This document shows, in pieces, positions 1-11,574 of a DNA stretch of 64,000 nucleotides. The notes under the pieces were generated by a model. It was not told where the DNA came from. It made no database searches and saw only the letters and a program-made list of their open reading frames with translations. The position numbers and the translations under genes are program-made. The first letter of the stretch is position 1. Each line of letters begins with the position of its first letter. Source of the stretch: Homarus americanus (lineage: Eukaryota > Arthropoda > Malacostraca > Decapoda > Nephropidae); assembly GCF_018991925.1 (NCBI RefSeq), contig NW_024735442.1, positions 646,001 to 710,000 on the forward strand, given 5' to 3'.

Positions 1-787
1 ATTGTTTTATAGATTCACAAATAAGATTTAAATCACAAATAGCTATCTAATTTGCTATTTATTAGTCCATAAAGATATTTATTTTAATCTGATTGCGTAA
101 AATTTTACACTTGGCATCTTCAAATGCTCCGGCTATTCAGCCCAAGGGGGAATCATGGCGGGATGGGGCGTGGGGACCCGGCGAGGATCGTTGGCGGGGA
201 TACGATATGACTCCTCTTGCTTCAATTTATACATTTACGTATATATTGTTACTTTCTCTGAAAGAAAGGGTGAACTATACAATGCGATGAGGTGCAGCAT
301 ACGGATTTTAGAGTTAAAGCGATAATCTAGTAAATTCGGTGTAGTAGAGCGTGAAGGCCCATAAATCGATAATATACAACTTGACAGCTTAATATCTAGC
401 CTGAAAATATTGCTGCACATTACTAGAAGGAATTTCAACTGACAAGTATTACAGTAACAATTTTATCATTTGATTAGTACCGTCAGACGGAAAAAAAATC
501 CGAGCATGTTTCAACGGAAAATAAGCTCCAGAAACTCCAACAAGTACTGTAAATATCTTCGAAAAACAGAGAAAATACTCAATTAGCAAAATCAAGCTTT
601 AATTTTTCATTAAAAAATACATCAGCTCGCAGATCGGTGTTTACCCAGGATGTGTGGGGCTGTGGGCCCATTGTCATCGTTCTCACCCGTTTGAGAGTGT
701 TTACACTACGTACCCATATCGATTTCCTGTTTAACACCCTTCCTATCCATATTTTCCGATTTATTTTTCATATAATTAACCAATATA
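1..787. other. No recognised gene
   Basis: AT-rich single-copy-looking sequence. I see no domain-like translation, tRNA or clear repeat on either strand. Confidence 0.4.
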
Positions 788-904
788 TATATTGGTTAGC
801 GTTCCCCGGTCAGTCATGGGCTCGTGGGCTATATTGGTTAGCGTTCCCCGGTCAGTCATGGGCTCGTGGGCCGTGAGTTCGAATCCTGGCGGGTTGAGGT
901 GTTG
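788..904 (+). mobile_element. tRNA-related SINE fragment with (TA)n tail
   Basis: AGTTCGAATCC at 876-886 is a near-perfect pol III B box. It is preceded by tRNA-like TGGTTAGCG text and followed by a long (TA)n run. The first 42 bp are tandemly duplicated (788-829 and 830-871). Only the tRNA-related head is recognisable. Confidence 0.5.
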
Positions 905-1041
<137 letters not shown>

Positions 1042-1365
1042 TAAGATGTGTACATCTTTAGAACAAATTTTAAATAACATATATTATATGTTATGATTTG
1101 CCTTCAAGAATACGTCTATCACTATTTTTTTTAAATGTTAAGACGTTAGTTGCCAAGTAAGGTCTTGTCACCACCCCTAATGCTTGAATTAGTCTCTTTT
1201 ATTTTGGTCTAGTGGTTTTGTGTAAATGAAAATAAAATTAGCTTATTGGCTAATATTGTAGCTCAATGTGCGCTTCAGTTACCGTAGACACACGGCTTAT
1301 GGCACTCTAAAGTTCTAAGACTAATGTCAGCTAATGTTGTGAAGCAGTGTCAGCATTGTAATCAA

Positions 1366-2200
1366 TTGAATTGAATTGAAACAGTTTATTTAGCCAAACA
1401 AACACAGATACAGAGTGGATAATAATAACAATTTTAACATGGCTGAGCCAGTTGAGAACCTGAGCTCTCCTGTAGGCACCTGCTATATACTATACATTTA
1501 TCTCAAGGAAGTATTACGTAACATTTAGTAACATCTGGAATAGTACAATAGCATGGTGGTAATAAGAACATCTCATAATGCTACCTCGGTTATCACATCA
1601 ATATCTATTTAGTTTATTTATTTATTTTATTTGTTTAGTTTAGTTTTTATTTAAATTATAAATATGTACATAAATGAAAGTGAAATTGAAAAATATTAAG
1701 TATAATTAATGGGGGAGCAGTACAACATGGGCTGTACAGTATTAAGGTTGAGCAAGAGGACAGGGCTGTCAGGATTATGTCTACTGGCAAATATGTTTAT
1801 TGCAATGGTAATTTCTTACCTATTTACATGATAATTTCCGATAAAACGGTTTTGATGGTACAATAAAAGCAGGTACTGTAAATATAGTAGGTATTACAAG
1901 AAATATTAATACATAGACAATAGATATTTTTTAAGAGATGATTTAAAGGAAGGGAGCTTAGTCTTTGCTCGGATGGGTGGGGGTAAGTTGTTCCATACCT
2001 TCACACTGTGATATTTTATGGAGGTCTGGGACTGAGAGGAGCGCATTGGGGGTGGTCTTAGTAGCTCTGGGTGCCTTAAGTTGTATCTATGATTATTTCA
2101 GAACTGGAAATAATAATTGTCAAGCAAGTGATTGATAGATTTGTAAACAAAGAGGGCACAGCAGTAGGTGTTAATATCTTCGAATTTTAACATTTTCAAT
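1366..2200 (-). mobile_element. Non-LTR retrotransposon 3' end, family with (AATTG)n tail
   Basis: On the minus strand 2190-1930 translates to a typical reverse-transcriptase C-terminus: RYNLRHPELLRPPPMRSS, then KYHSVKVWNNLPPPIRAK and SFKSSLKKYLL. One in-frame stop occurs near 2100. A 3' UTR of about 560 bp ends in the TTCAATTCAATTC-type tail at 1366-1380. The element is 5'-truncated and dead. Confidence 0.65.
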
Positions 2201-2814
2201 TTCACTTCAATAAACAAGGGAAAGCCTAATAAACTAGCCCAAATTTGTTTTATATGTGTTCATTTATTATTAATAAAACATTGACACACAAGAAATGTGT
2301 TTTAAGCGTTTAAGTAAATGATGGTCAGACTTATAATAATGACAACTTTTATACAAAATTTTCTACCAAATACTGTAGTATGTTCAGTAACATCCTTGCC
2401 CTCAGTGTAACGTATAAAGTCCGCAAATATGTAATTATAAAAACATCCCGACACTTGACAACTTGACGTCACAGTCAGGCTGAGTTTGGTGAGGTGTCCT
2501 TGAGAGAAGCGGTTAGGATATCTCTCATTGTTTCCGGTCTCTCTCTGCATACCATTGCATAGCCAAAATAAGGTAAGAGAGAGGGCCCAGTAATGGTTGG
2601 TGGTGTGGTGGGGGCGAAGCTGTAGGTGTCTACTTTGGTGAATAATGCAGACTGCTAAAGGGAGTGTGGTGTGGTGGGGAGAGACGTGGCCGGTGGGTGG
2701 AGGGAAGGGATCCCAGTATTGCCAAACACCCTCCACCACGTTCACCATTTCTTCCCAACATAAAATATCTTAATACTCTTTCGGGTCTCTTGAAATTTAG
2801 GAACCACTACAGTA

Positions 2815-2929
2815 CTTATTTCACCTGAAGATTAAGCACCCAAACATTAAATAAGGGGGTTAGATGAGGTTAGATTTTTCGGTTAGGTTAGTTTAGCATT
2901 ACGATATTTATTAATCAAGTGAAATAAGC
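2815..2929. mobile_element. Foldback element, CACCTGAAGATTA family, copy A
   Basis: The left arm CTTATTTCACCTGAAGATTA is mirrored by TTAATCAAGTGAAATAAG. The loop contains GGTTAGGTTAG-like text. It is a short, degenerate member of the family described at 16724-16863. Confidence 0.6.
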
Positions 2930-3264
2930 ATGAGGTCCTCGTTTTTTACCGTCACCTAACTATTTAACCGTCTCAACAAACAAAAATGATGCCAGTATAA
3001 CTGCGTACTGTGACCCTACAGCCCCCTCCACGTGACTGCAATTCTTTTAATTTTATATTAATCCTTTTCTAAAGCTTTGTTTTAACGCGAAATATCTCCA
3101 ACTGCATCCGATCGTTTAATATCTGAAAGAGTCATTATAGTAGAGGAGTATGGCGGGAGACTAGGGATGGGAGGGATTGAGGAAGGGAAAGGGTGGGAAT
3201 GAAGTCTGGCTAAGATGCTCCTGGGAGTGGCACATAGATGGGGAATTTGACTGACTGTTCCATG

Positions 3265-3790
3265 GACATCGTGGTACAGAAAGGTGTACCGTGGACCACG
3301 TGGTAGAAAGGTGTTCCTTGTGCCACGTGGTACAGAGAGGTGTTACATGGACCATGTGGGACTGAAAGGTGTTCCATGGACCACATGAGTGTATAATTAT
3401 GTGGTATCAGGGTGAAGGAAACACTGTGAGAATGGAATAGCAGGGTGAGGGAAGCACTGAGAGTGGAGTAGCCGGGCTGGGTGAGGGAAGCAGTGAGAGA
3501 GTGGAGTAGCAGAGTGAGGGAAGCACTACAGTTAGATAGATACTGATAACAGACGATAACTGATACGGACTGCTGATAGTGGTAGCGTTACGACTCCGTC
3601 ACTACCTCTATTGTTCTTCCTTGTCACATCTACTGTCTCTCCTTGCCACTACCTCTATTGTCCCTCCCTGCGACTACCTTTACTGTCCCTCTCTGCCACT
3701 ACCTTATCACTCCCTATACTCTCTCTATACTGACTCTCCCTGCCACTAATCTACTGCCTCTCCCAGTCCCTGCCATCACCTCTACTGTCC
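3265..3790. repeat. Degenerate minisatellites
   Basis: Three blocks follow one another: GTGGTACAGAAAGGTGT-type units (3265-3390), GAGGGAAGCACTGAGAG-type units (3405-3535) and CTACTGTCCCTCCCTGCCAC-type units (3595-3790). All are imperfect and non-coding. Confidence 0.6.
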
Positions 3791-3807
3791 CTCCCTACTA
3801 CTGTTGG

Positions 3808-4057
3808 TAGCAACGGATTTAAGTTGGATAAGTTTAGGTTTAGGAGGGAGATAGGAAGGAACTGGTTCACAAATAGGGTGGTGGACGAGTGGAACAAGCT
3901 TAGCAACTTTGTCGTAAGTGCTGGAACGCTGGAAAGTTTTAAATGGAGGCTAGATAGATTCATGGATGATAGAGAGTGGTAGTAACTCTCGACAGGAGCT
4001 GCCGTGCACAGGCCAACCGGCCTATTGCAGACTCCTTATATTTTTATGTTCTTATGT
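3808..4057 (+). mobile_element. CR1-type LINE 3' end (family A)
   Basis: The translation contains GFKLDKFRFRREIGRNWFTN and SFKWRLDRFMDDREW before a stop. A 3' UTR (CTCTCGACAGGAGCTGC) follows, then a terminal TTTTTATGTTCTTATG tail. The same 3' end recurs at 29012-29287, 44535, 60370-60437 and 61345. Only about 250 bp remain (5' truncation). Octamer-like tails of this type are characteristic of CR1. Confidence 0.8.
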
Positions 4058-4749
4058 AACACGACAGAGCAACAACAGCCAAACAACAAACACGGATAGA
4101 AAATAAGAGTAGCATTAGAATTAAGTACGGAACATAAATAGCAATAACAAAGGTATATAAAAAAACAACACGAATACATCAACATCGTGATTGCATAAGC
4201 ACTACTGCAAGTTGCAACAAGACAAAGAACAACACCACCACACTAGGAGAGGGGTGGAGCGAGCCAGGGGTAACACGGTACCAACAGTCACGTGGTCTCT
4301 GGTGTTGGCTCATCATATGTGAGCCTCCCTAGTTTTCTCAGTTCAGTACACAACATACGCCTCAGAAACACCAATATGACTGGGTTCATTTATAATGCTT
4401 GATGCTATATGTTATGGTAAGCCACAACATTAACAAATGTCTACTCTCAGTCTACGCAAGTCACACACTCAGGTTTTTATTGATACAAATCCCTCCGCGT
4501 CATAAAGTGGTTCCCATTTTCTTCGTCAATTTAGTATACAGTACTGCACGGTAAAAAAAAAGTTCATTAATTTCTTACGTATGTTTATAGTCCTTATTCA
4601 TTAATGGTGAAAAATATATATCTGTTCAGAGACATTATAAATGCCATTTGACCTTCCATTATGACCTTGAGCTTTGTTTGCAAGGAACCATTGTTGAATA
4701 ACGATTGTTAATATATACACAGTAAACACATATACAGCTACATACACAC

Positions 4750-4987
4750 ATGGTTTTAAATTAGACAAATTTAGATTTAGGCGCGAAATAGGTAAACATT
4801 GGTTTGGAAATAGAGTAGTGGACGTCTGGAACAAGTTACCAAATATCATCAATAACTCGAACACGCTGGATAGCTTCAAACATAGGTTGGATGGATATAT
4901 GAGCAATAGGGGCTGGGTGTAAATGGGACAGCCCAGTATGGGCCAATAGGCCCGCTGCAGTTTCCTCCATTCTTATGTTCTTATGAT
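4750..4987 (+). mobile_element. CR1-type LINE 3' end (family B)
   Basis: It encodes FKLDKFRFRREIGKHWFGNR then SFKHRLDGYMSNRGWV and a stop. The 3' UTR CCCAGTATGGGCCAATAGGC ends ATTCTTATGTTCTTATG. It is related to but distinct from family A; other copies are at 45966-46575 and 54229-54308. Confidence 0.75.
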
Positions 4988-5287
4988 CTTCATCTAGACT
5001 AAACTAATCGCTGTGTAATCGAGATATTTGAGCGACTGTTTGCTGAAGACGTTAGTGGGTTATTTGGCATACGTTTACCCTTTATGGGATATATTACATC
5101 ATTTCTTGAATACCAATGTGTCTCAGGTACATAGTAAAGTAATTTTTATATAAATTAAGCTAAACTTTACCCGTGACGCAACAATGACGTTGGATGTTTT
5201 GCCAAGTGTGCCCTTAAGCATTTTGTAGATATTGATGTATTTGAGAATTTGTGATAACCTGAAGATTGTTCGCCTTGTTTTTATTTT

Positions 5288-5345
5288 TTTACGGGGATTA
5301 GCCCACCCGAGCATAGGTCACTGACCCACACCAGGGCCGGGGGGA
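5288..5345. repeat. GGATTAGCCCACCC repeat, copy 1
   Basis: GGGGATTAGCCCACCCGAGC then AGGTCACTGACCCACA recurs almost identically at 5956-6016. Both copies end in a G-rich stretch and lie next to AAT-rich sequence. Identity unknown; possibly the end of a dispersed retroelement. Confidence 0.5.
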
Positions 5346-5349
5346 GGGG

Positions 5350-5350
5350 A

Positions 5351-5429
<79 letters not shown>

Positions 5430-5451
5430 TTAATAATAATTAATAATAATA

Positions 5452-5487
<36 letters not shown>

Positions 5488-5540
5488 TAATAATAATAAT
5501 AATAATTACTAAAAATAAAAAAAAATATAATAAAATAATA
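5350..5540. repeat. (AAT)n microsatellite
   Basis: About 190 bp of AAT/TAA repeats with small interruptions. A second AAT-rich block lies at 6075-6285. Confidence 0.95.
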
Positions 5541-5548
5541 GTAATAAT

Positions 5549-5890
5549 GGATCACCTGAAGAATTGTCACCCCAGAGTTTGACAGGGTGACAATTCTTCA
5601 GGTGGGATATCCCGGGGTGATAAATCTTCAGGTGGCAACACCTGGGGGTGACAATTCTTCAGGTGGGGTCAGGACCCTCCATGGTTAGGTTAAGTTAGGT
5701 GTATATTATTCTTTTTTTTTCTTTAAACTTTTCACAATAAATATGCATAACACAAAGGAATATATTTATGTTATCCTAATTATACAAATTATATTCACTG
5801 TGGGCTGGGGTGACAATTCTTCAGGTGGGATATCCTGGGATGATGATTCTTCAGGTGGACAATCTGGGGTGACGATTCTTCAGGTGATCC
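5549..5890. mobile_element. Foldback element, copy B, with possible 8-bp target duplication
   Basis: It starts GGATCACCTGAAG and ends CTTCAGGTGATCC. Internal GTGACAATTCTTCAGGTGG modules are repeated several times. The core contains GGTTAGGTTAAGTTAGG. It sits in AAT repeats, and GTAATAAT occurs on both sides (a putative 8-bp duplication, weak because the target is itself repetitive). Confidence 0.7.
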
Positions 5891-5955
5891 GTAATAATAA
5901 TAAAAATTATAGCCATAAATAATGCAATAAAAAATAAATCAAGAGTGAGAAACTT

Positions 5956-6016
5956 TTTTCACGCGGATTAGCCCACCCGGGCACAGGTCACTGACCCACA
6001 TCGGGGACTGGGGGTC
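5956..6016. repeat. GGATTAGCCCACCC repeat, copy 2
   Basis: GCGGATTAGCCCACCCGGGC then ACAGGTCACTGACCCACAT is the second copy of the unit at 5288-5345, about 670 bp away in the same orientation. Confidence 0.5.
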
Positions 6017-6074
6017 GTTTTTTTAAATTTTAGTTTAACACATTTATTGACAAAGCTTGGAGTGCGAACATGTA

Positions 6075-6218
6075 ATAATAATAATAATAATTTATAGTAA
6101 ATAGAATTTATAATAAAAATACAAGATTTAAAATAAAATAATAATTCACAGTAAATAACATTTATAATTAAAAATAAAATAATGAAATAATAATGACAAT
6201 AATAATAATATCAACACT

Positions 6219-6283
<65 letters not shown>

Positions 6284-6285
6284 GA
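6075..6285. repeat. (AAT)n-rich tract
   Basis: AAT/TAA repeats mixed with AT-rich sequence. The purest run is at 6220-6285. Confidence 0.9.
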
Positions 6286-6471
6286 ACCATAACAAATCAA
6301 TAGTGAGAAACAATATATGTATGTTGTGTTGTCAATAGTAAGAGTAACAATTGAGACCCTGCAATTGTGTGTAAATGAGGCAGAAAGTCAAATCAGCAAC
6401 CTGGGACTTGGTCACAATTTTTGTGGTGCCATATGGCAGCAGGGTCCACCATTAGACAACAAATTATGCTT

Positions 6472-6562
6472 GAACACCCTAACGCTACTTTGGCGGGATT
6501 AAATCAGGTTAGATTATATTATGTGAGGTGAAATAAGCCGGAAGTTAATTCTTAGGTGATCC
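6472..6562. mobile_element. Foldback element, copy C (partial)
   Basis: ACACCCTAACGCTACTTTGG is followed by GGTTAGATTATATTATGTG, then GAGGTGAAATAAGC and TTCTTAGGTGATCC. This is the right half of the dispersed foldback family; the left arm is lost. Confidence 0.5.
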
Positions 6563-7670
6563 TGAATATTGTCACCCCTTGGTAGACAGCAGTGGCGTGG
6601 AAGGCTGTTACAGTGGTATGAAGAGTAAGACAAGACAAGATGCAATGTGCGTTGGTAATGAGTGAGTGGACCATAACATAGAGGTAGGTATCAATAGTTC
6701 AACACCCCCTTCCTGGTGTGTTCTGATACTGAGATCAAAGTTACAGCGTCGGATGCTACGTTAACACTTCACAGAGTCCAGAGAGATGTACTGTTACAAC
6801 ACTAATCATTTTAAGACAGGAGTTATATTTCCCGTTGACCGAATGTGTGAAAGCGACCCTAACCTTTCTCTTTGCATTTTCCTACAGATATCAGGATTCA
6901 ATAAAATCATTACAATGGGAATATCCCATAACCTTGACAATAAAAATAATGTTCTCATGACTATAAGCATTGCGGGGGTCATAATTGTACTGCAACCCTA
7001 CCATAGCTAGATGTGGATGGTAGGTCCGAGTATACGAAAATCAACAAATAAAGCTAGCATATTTGAGGATCCCAGCTCTGGCTTGTGATTGCAACTTTGT
7101 CATAATTATTTGAAATATCTATAATTACTGAAATTTGTTGTTTAATATCTTTGGATACTTCGGCTTTTTCACTTGGCTTTGAAAATCAGTCGTTCGTTTT
7201 GTGGCGTGAGCTGCTTCTCTCACTGAATCGTGTGAATCCTGACAACTTCCCCAGTGTTTACTTCGGCGCCTCTACATAATCGCTACTTACGGATGTAATA
7301 AAGTCACTTAATGAATTGCAGATGTAGTAGGTGTTTATCTTGGATCTCCATGATACTACACATAGAGGCCATCATTACAGTAAACATTGTAATTTTAGAC
7401 TGTAATTTACATGTGCTATGAGGAAGCTGAAACTAAATATTTTATACATTTTCCCGGAGTGTGGGTGGGCGATGTTTTCAAGTGTTTAGAATTTAATGTG
7501 TCTGTGCAGATGCGTGCGCCTGTGTGGCTGTAGTGTGTGTGTGGATGCATGTGCGTGCGCTTGTAACCGGGTATGTGTGGTGGGTGAGCTCATGGCGCCA
7601 GCACTTGCAACATCAATAATTAATTAATCAATCGCCAAGTTTTCTCACTCGGACGACGTATCTGGTTGAG
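6563..7670. other. No recognised gene
   Basis: I see no convincing coding exon, RNA gene or mobile element. Short open frames here lack any domain-like pattern. Confidence 0.4.
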
Positions 7671-7675
7671 CTGAT

Positions 7676-7830
7676 GTGAGTGTGTGTGTGTGTATGTTGT
7701 TGAAGCTGGTATGTGTGTGTGTGTGTTGTTGAAGCTGGCTTGTGTGTGTTGTTGAAGCTGGTATGTGTGTGTGTTGATGTGTGTGTGTGTGTGTGTGTGT
7801 GTGTTGTTGAAGCTGGCTTGTGTGTGACTC
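7676..7830. repeat. (GT)n / GTTGTTGAAGCTGG minisatellite
   Basis: GT runs alternate with GTTGTTGAAGCTGGTATG or ...GGCTTG. Five copies of the GAAGCTGG module are visible. Confidence 0.85.
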
Positions 7831-8144
7831 AGGTCACACGTGAGTCATTGTCAGAGCTATCCATAGGGTGAGTTACCTACAGTGGGAAGTGTATTCATTT
7901 TATGTTTGTGTCCGAGAGTCAGTGTCTAGTAACGTAAATATAATGTTCTAGTAATTTCGATATAATGTTCTATTAATGTGCCCATGCCATTCAGTTAATT
8001 AAAAAATAGTTGTATTGAAAGCGGTGTTTAGAAAGCTTTCCCCTAAGAAAGTATTAACAGTAAATAACTAAACGGCCACGCTACCAAACTTCCTCTCTTT
8101 ACAATCCCCCGACTATAGTATCTTTCTATGAAAAATCCCCCTCA

Positions 8145-8860
8145 TTACAGCGAGATGCCGGGGTAGTTGTCACAGTCTGACTGGTCGCCCTTGTTCTTAT
8201 GAATATTTACGATGGAGGCATCTTTAAGAGCTTGGGGGATTTCCTCCTTTTCCCATATATTCTCCAGGAGAGAGTGGAGATGTCTGGTAAGCAGAGGTCC
8301 TCCTGCTTTATGCACCTCGGCTGGGATTCCATCAAGCCCTGAAGCTTTGTTATTTTTCATCTGTTGATGGCAGTGGCTACCTCATTCAGGATGGAGGATA
8401 GCTGAGGTGGGTCAGCTCTGGATGCTGAGGGACCTACTGGGTAGTCAGGACATCCACATCGGTGTTTCGATTGAGCAGAGAATGGTAGTGCTCTTTCCAG
8501 TGCTGAAGGAGGCCTTCTTCGTCTTTAATCAGTTACCTTCGGATGAGCGGAGGGGGGGCTGCGCCATGAACTGCTTTAGTGGAATTGAAAAATTTGCATA
8601 TCTTGTGTTGATCTGCAAGTTTTTACGTTTCACATGCTTTATTTTTAAACTAGCTGTTCTTTAGATTGCGAAGTTTGCGCTGGGCAGCCACACTCTTCTT
8701 GCGGAGGGTATCAGCTTTGGTTCGAGACTGACACCCGTATTATTAAACAACATCTTCCCTTTCTGACTTAGAGTCTTCTTGAAGGGATTGTTCTTTCAAG
8801 CGGTATTTTTAATTGCTCGAACCTCTTCCCCTTCGTGTGGGACCAAGTAGGGGAGGTCTG
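8145..8860 (-). mobile_element. Degenerate LINE (craniofacial-development-protein-2-like family), RT N-terminal region
   Basis: The minus strand contains LLQHWKEHYHSLLNRNTDVD (8520-8450). Then come NEVATAIN, NNKASGLDGIPAEVHKAGG, and DASIVNIHKNKGDQSDCDNY with PGISL at 8360-8145. These are the linker and first RT motifs of this non-LTR family; frames are broken by stops. Related pieces are at 16995-17835 and 53190-54228. Confidence 0.75.
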
Positions 8861-8872
8861 GTAAATTGGTAA

Positions 8873-9194
8873 TACACCTTTTCACATATCCGTTTAGACA
8901 TTGTTACATAACTTTTTGACAAATTTCATAACCGAATGACAGAACACATATCGAATGGCAATCTAAAATAAATGTTCGTTCATGCTAACGGAAATGATTG
9001 ACATAAGTTATGAAGTTGACAGACGTGAACAATAAACCGACAGTCTACATATAGTTTGAGAATGTAACAATTGGAGAATGACATACCACCAACAGTTATT
9101 TTAGATTGTCATTCGATATGTGTTCTGTCATTCGGTTATGAAATTTGTCAAATAGTTATGTAACAATGTCTCAACGGATATGTGAAAAGGTGTA
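8873..9194. mobile_element. Palindromic MITE with about 100-bp terminal inverted repeats
   Basis: TACACCTTTTCACATATCCG at the left end is mirrored exactly at the right end. The arms extend about 100 bp each with only a few mismatches, around a loop of about 125 bp. TA at both ends suggests a TA target site, as in Tc1/mariner-type MITEs. No transposase is present. Confidence 0.85.
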
Positions 9195-9996
9195 CTGTCC
9201 ACTTCGCTGATGCATTATGGGTCGTCTTACTCGTGTGTTTGTTTACCTTCGTTGGAGCTAAAATTATGAGTTCTGTGCTCTCCTATATCGCAGAGAAAGC
9301 GTGATTTATTAGTCCATTTGATTGGGGAGGAAAAGATTTTACAAAATAAAATTACTTGTGGAAAGCATGTTAGTTACAAACACGGGAAAATATACATTTT
9401 CTAAGGTTTCCAATGTAATTTTCAAATATAACTTATGTACAGTAATGCATAAAATAATAGGAAATGGCTTTCAAGTGCTGATATGTCCTTATTATATTGT
9501 CATGGGTTAAAATTTTTGGGTGCCAAAAAGAGGCATAGAAAGATGAGAACTTTTAACAGTGGATATTAAAGCTTATTATCGATGTTGTTAAAATCAGGAA
9601 AGGACTTAGGATAGCCATGGCCAGATTATTTGCTTAAGACAATCAGCCAGGAACATGCTGGATGCTTTAGGGACAGACCGAGGCCAAATATTTCGCCCTT
9701 TGTAGGCAAGGTTCATTAGGTTAGGTGAGGTTAGATTATGATACCTTAGGTCATTATGTTGCTTCTTATTAACTTTCTGACGTTTCTTTCAATATTCTGC
9801 CATGTTCGTTATCAAGAGATGAAAGAATCTAAAGTGCCATAATTTACACGATTGCTTAGGTTTATTTATAATATTCTATTAAAGTACCTGGTGCTTGGAT
9901 GTAATATTCATTTTAAAAAGTAACTGCCACTCATGACAACAAATGTAAGAATGAATTTTTTCTTTCCGCATTTTCTACTGTCGAGCAAATTTTAGG
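9195..9996. other. No recognised gene
   Basis: AT-rich sequence between two MITEs. A short TTAGGTTAGGTGAGGTTAG tract is at 9715-9735. Nothing else is recognised. Confidence 0.4.
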
Positions 9997-9998
9997 TA

Positions 9999-10205
9999 CA
10001 GTCTCACCCAAAAGTTCGTTAACTCTCCCAGCTAGCTATTGCTGCACTGCCTGCTTCAGATGTTTGAAACTGTCTCAATACCAACCAGAACATGACACCG
10101 ATGCGAATGAATCTAAAGGTTCGAACAGACTCAAGTTCATATATCTGAAGCAGGCAGTGCAGCAATCGCTGGCTGGGAGAGTTAACGAACTTTTGGGTGA
10201 GACTG
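9999..10205. mobile_element. Tc1/mariner-type MITE, TA-flanked, about 63-bp TIRs
   Basis: The left end CAGTCTCACCCAAAAGTTCG is mirrored by CGAACTTTTGGGTGAGACTG at the right. TA dinucleotides flank both ends (9997-9998, 10206-10207). The inverted repeats run to CTGCCTGCTTCAGA, about 63 bp, with three or so mismatches. The CAGT start and the CCAAAAGTT motif resemble Tc1-like ends. Confidence 0.88.
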
Positions 10206-10207
10206 TA

Positions 10208-11570
10208 TATAACTAGTAAATTACTTTTTCTATTGCAAACAAATCATTGTTAAACTCCTGAACCCCTGCATTTGTTCCAACCGAAGGAGGACATGGGGAA
10301 CTACAGTGTATATTATACAATTTTTTTGTATTTTTTCCATACTCCCTAGTCCCTACATCATACTGATTATTAGAAAATTATTAATTTTCCTCACAGTAAT
10401 TCTCCAAATATAGAACCAACATTTCAAATACAAGTCCTGTATAAGAAAATGTGCATCCATGAAGAAAATAGTAAGCTGCATATTTGCTGAGATTTTCTTG
10501 TACAGTATTTACTAATTTGCATTTCTAATGCTTATAAACCTAACACGAGAAAGCATTTGATTGTATATTATATATTACTAACCACAGTACAACCGTATCT
10601 GGTAATAGCTGTTTCAAGTATTGTACAAATATTAAAGTATCTAGAATACAAGTATTGTAGTGTGGCCTTCACAGCCAGTTACCAACATTCGTACTTTAAC
10701 TATACCTCTAACTATTAGTTGTTGCTTGTACACTCTAGGAAATAATGACTAATGGTAGATAATGGTTAATGAGTGCACCTCCAAGTTAAAAGCAGAAATA
10801 TGTTGTAATGTTTACCCAGCAGCAAGCATTCTCAAACTAAAGTCCAGACCCTGTCATGACTTCTATACTGACCCATATCTTCACGAATATTATGCTTTAA
10901 TAGCAACGAGGAGTGTATGAGAGTTAAGTAGGTTTATTAGGAGCATATTTAGATATCTAGAATAGGTGTATTCTGCATGTGTATGCTGAAACGTCGGAGT
11001 AGGTCAGCCGAGTGTAAACATTGGGGCTTACAACTTGTATTTGTTAGTTCACTTGAGTTTTATCACTTACGAAATGCCCCTGACTCACATTGTGAAAAAC
11101 GCACCTTTACGCCTTACCTGAACAGGGCTGATGCGATCTGAAGTAGTCATTCGCTGTAAACTCCTTGATTGCAGCTGTATGCGCGTCGTCTGCTCCCAGC
11201 TTCTGGCGTCATCGCCAAAATGGTGCAGTTTACTGTTGCACAAATAGTTTAACTTCTCAGGAATAAATCACGATGGTTTTAACTTTAATTTAAAAACAAT
11301 ATTCATCGTATTTTTCTAACAGTGTGACACTGTGTTAAAATATGTTTCCCCAGAACCGCCAACTCGTCCATTGTCAACCAGCGCAGTGAGCTATGTAGTA
11401 AACAAAGTAAGCTCTTCTACCGAAAACAATTTGATATTGATGTTTTAAATAAATAAAACAATGAAATGAAGAAAAAAATAATACATTTAAGAAATGAGAA
11501 CACTACTTCTTTCTCAAGCATTTTATTTACACTATCAGCGTGATCTTCACATGAATTACAAACATACAAA
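10208..11570. other. No recognised gene
   Basis: AT-rich sequence with no domain-like translation and no recognisable repeat. Confidence 0.4.
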
Positions 11571-11574
11571 AAAT

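Noticed and set aside
2302..2748. 148-codon minus-strand open frame
   Set aside because: No recognisable domain, mixed low-complexity composition, no splice or promoter support. I could not raise it above chance.
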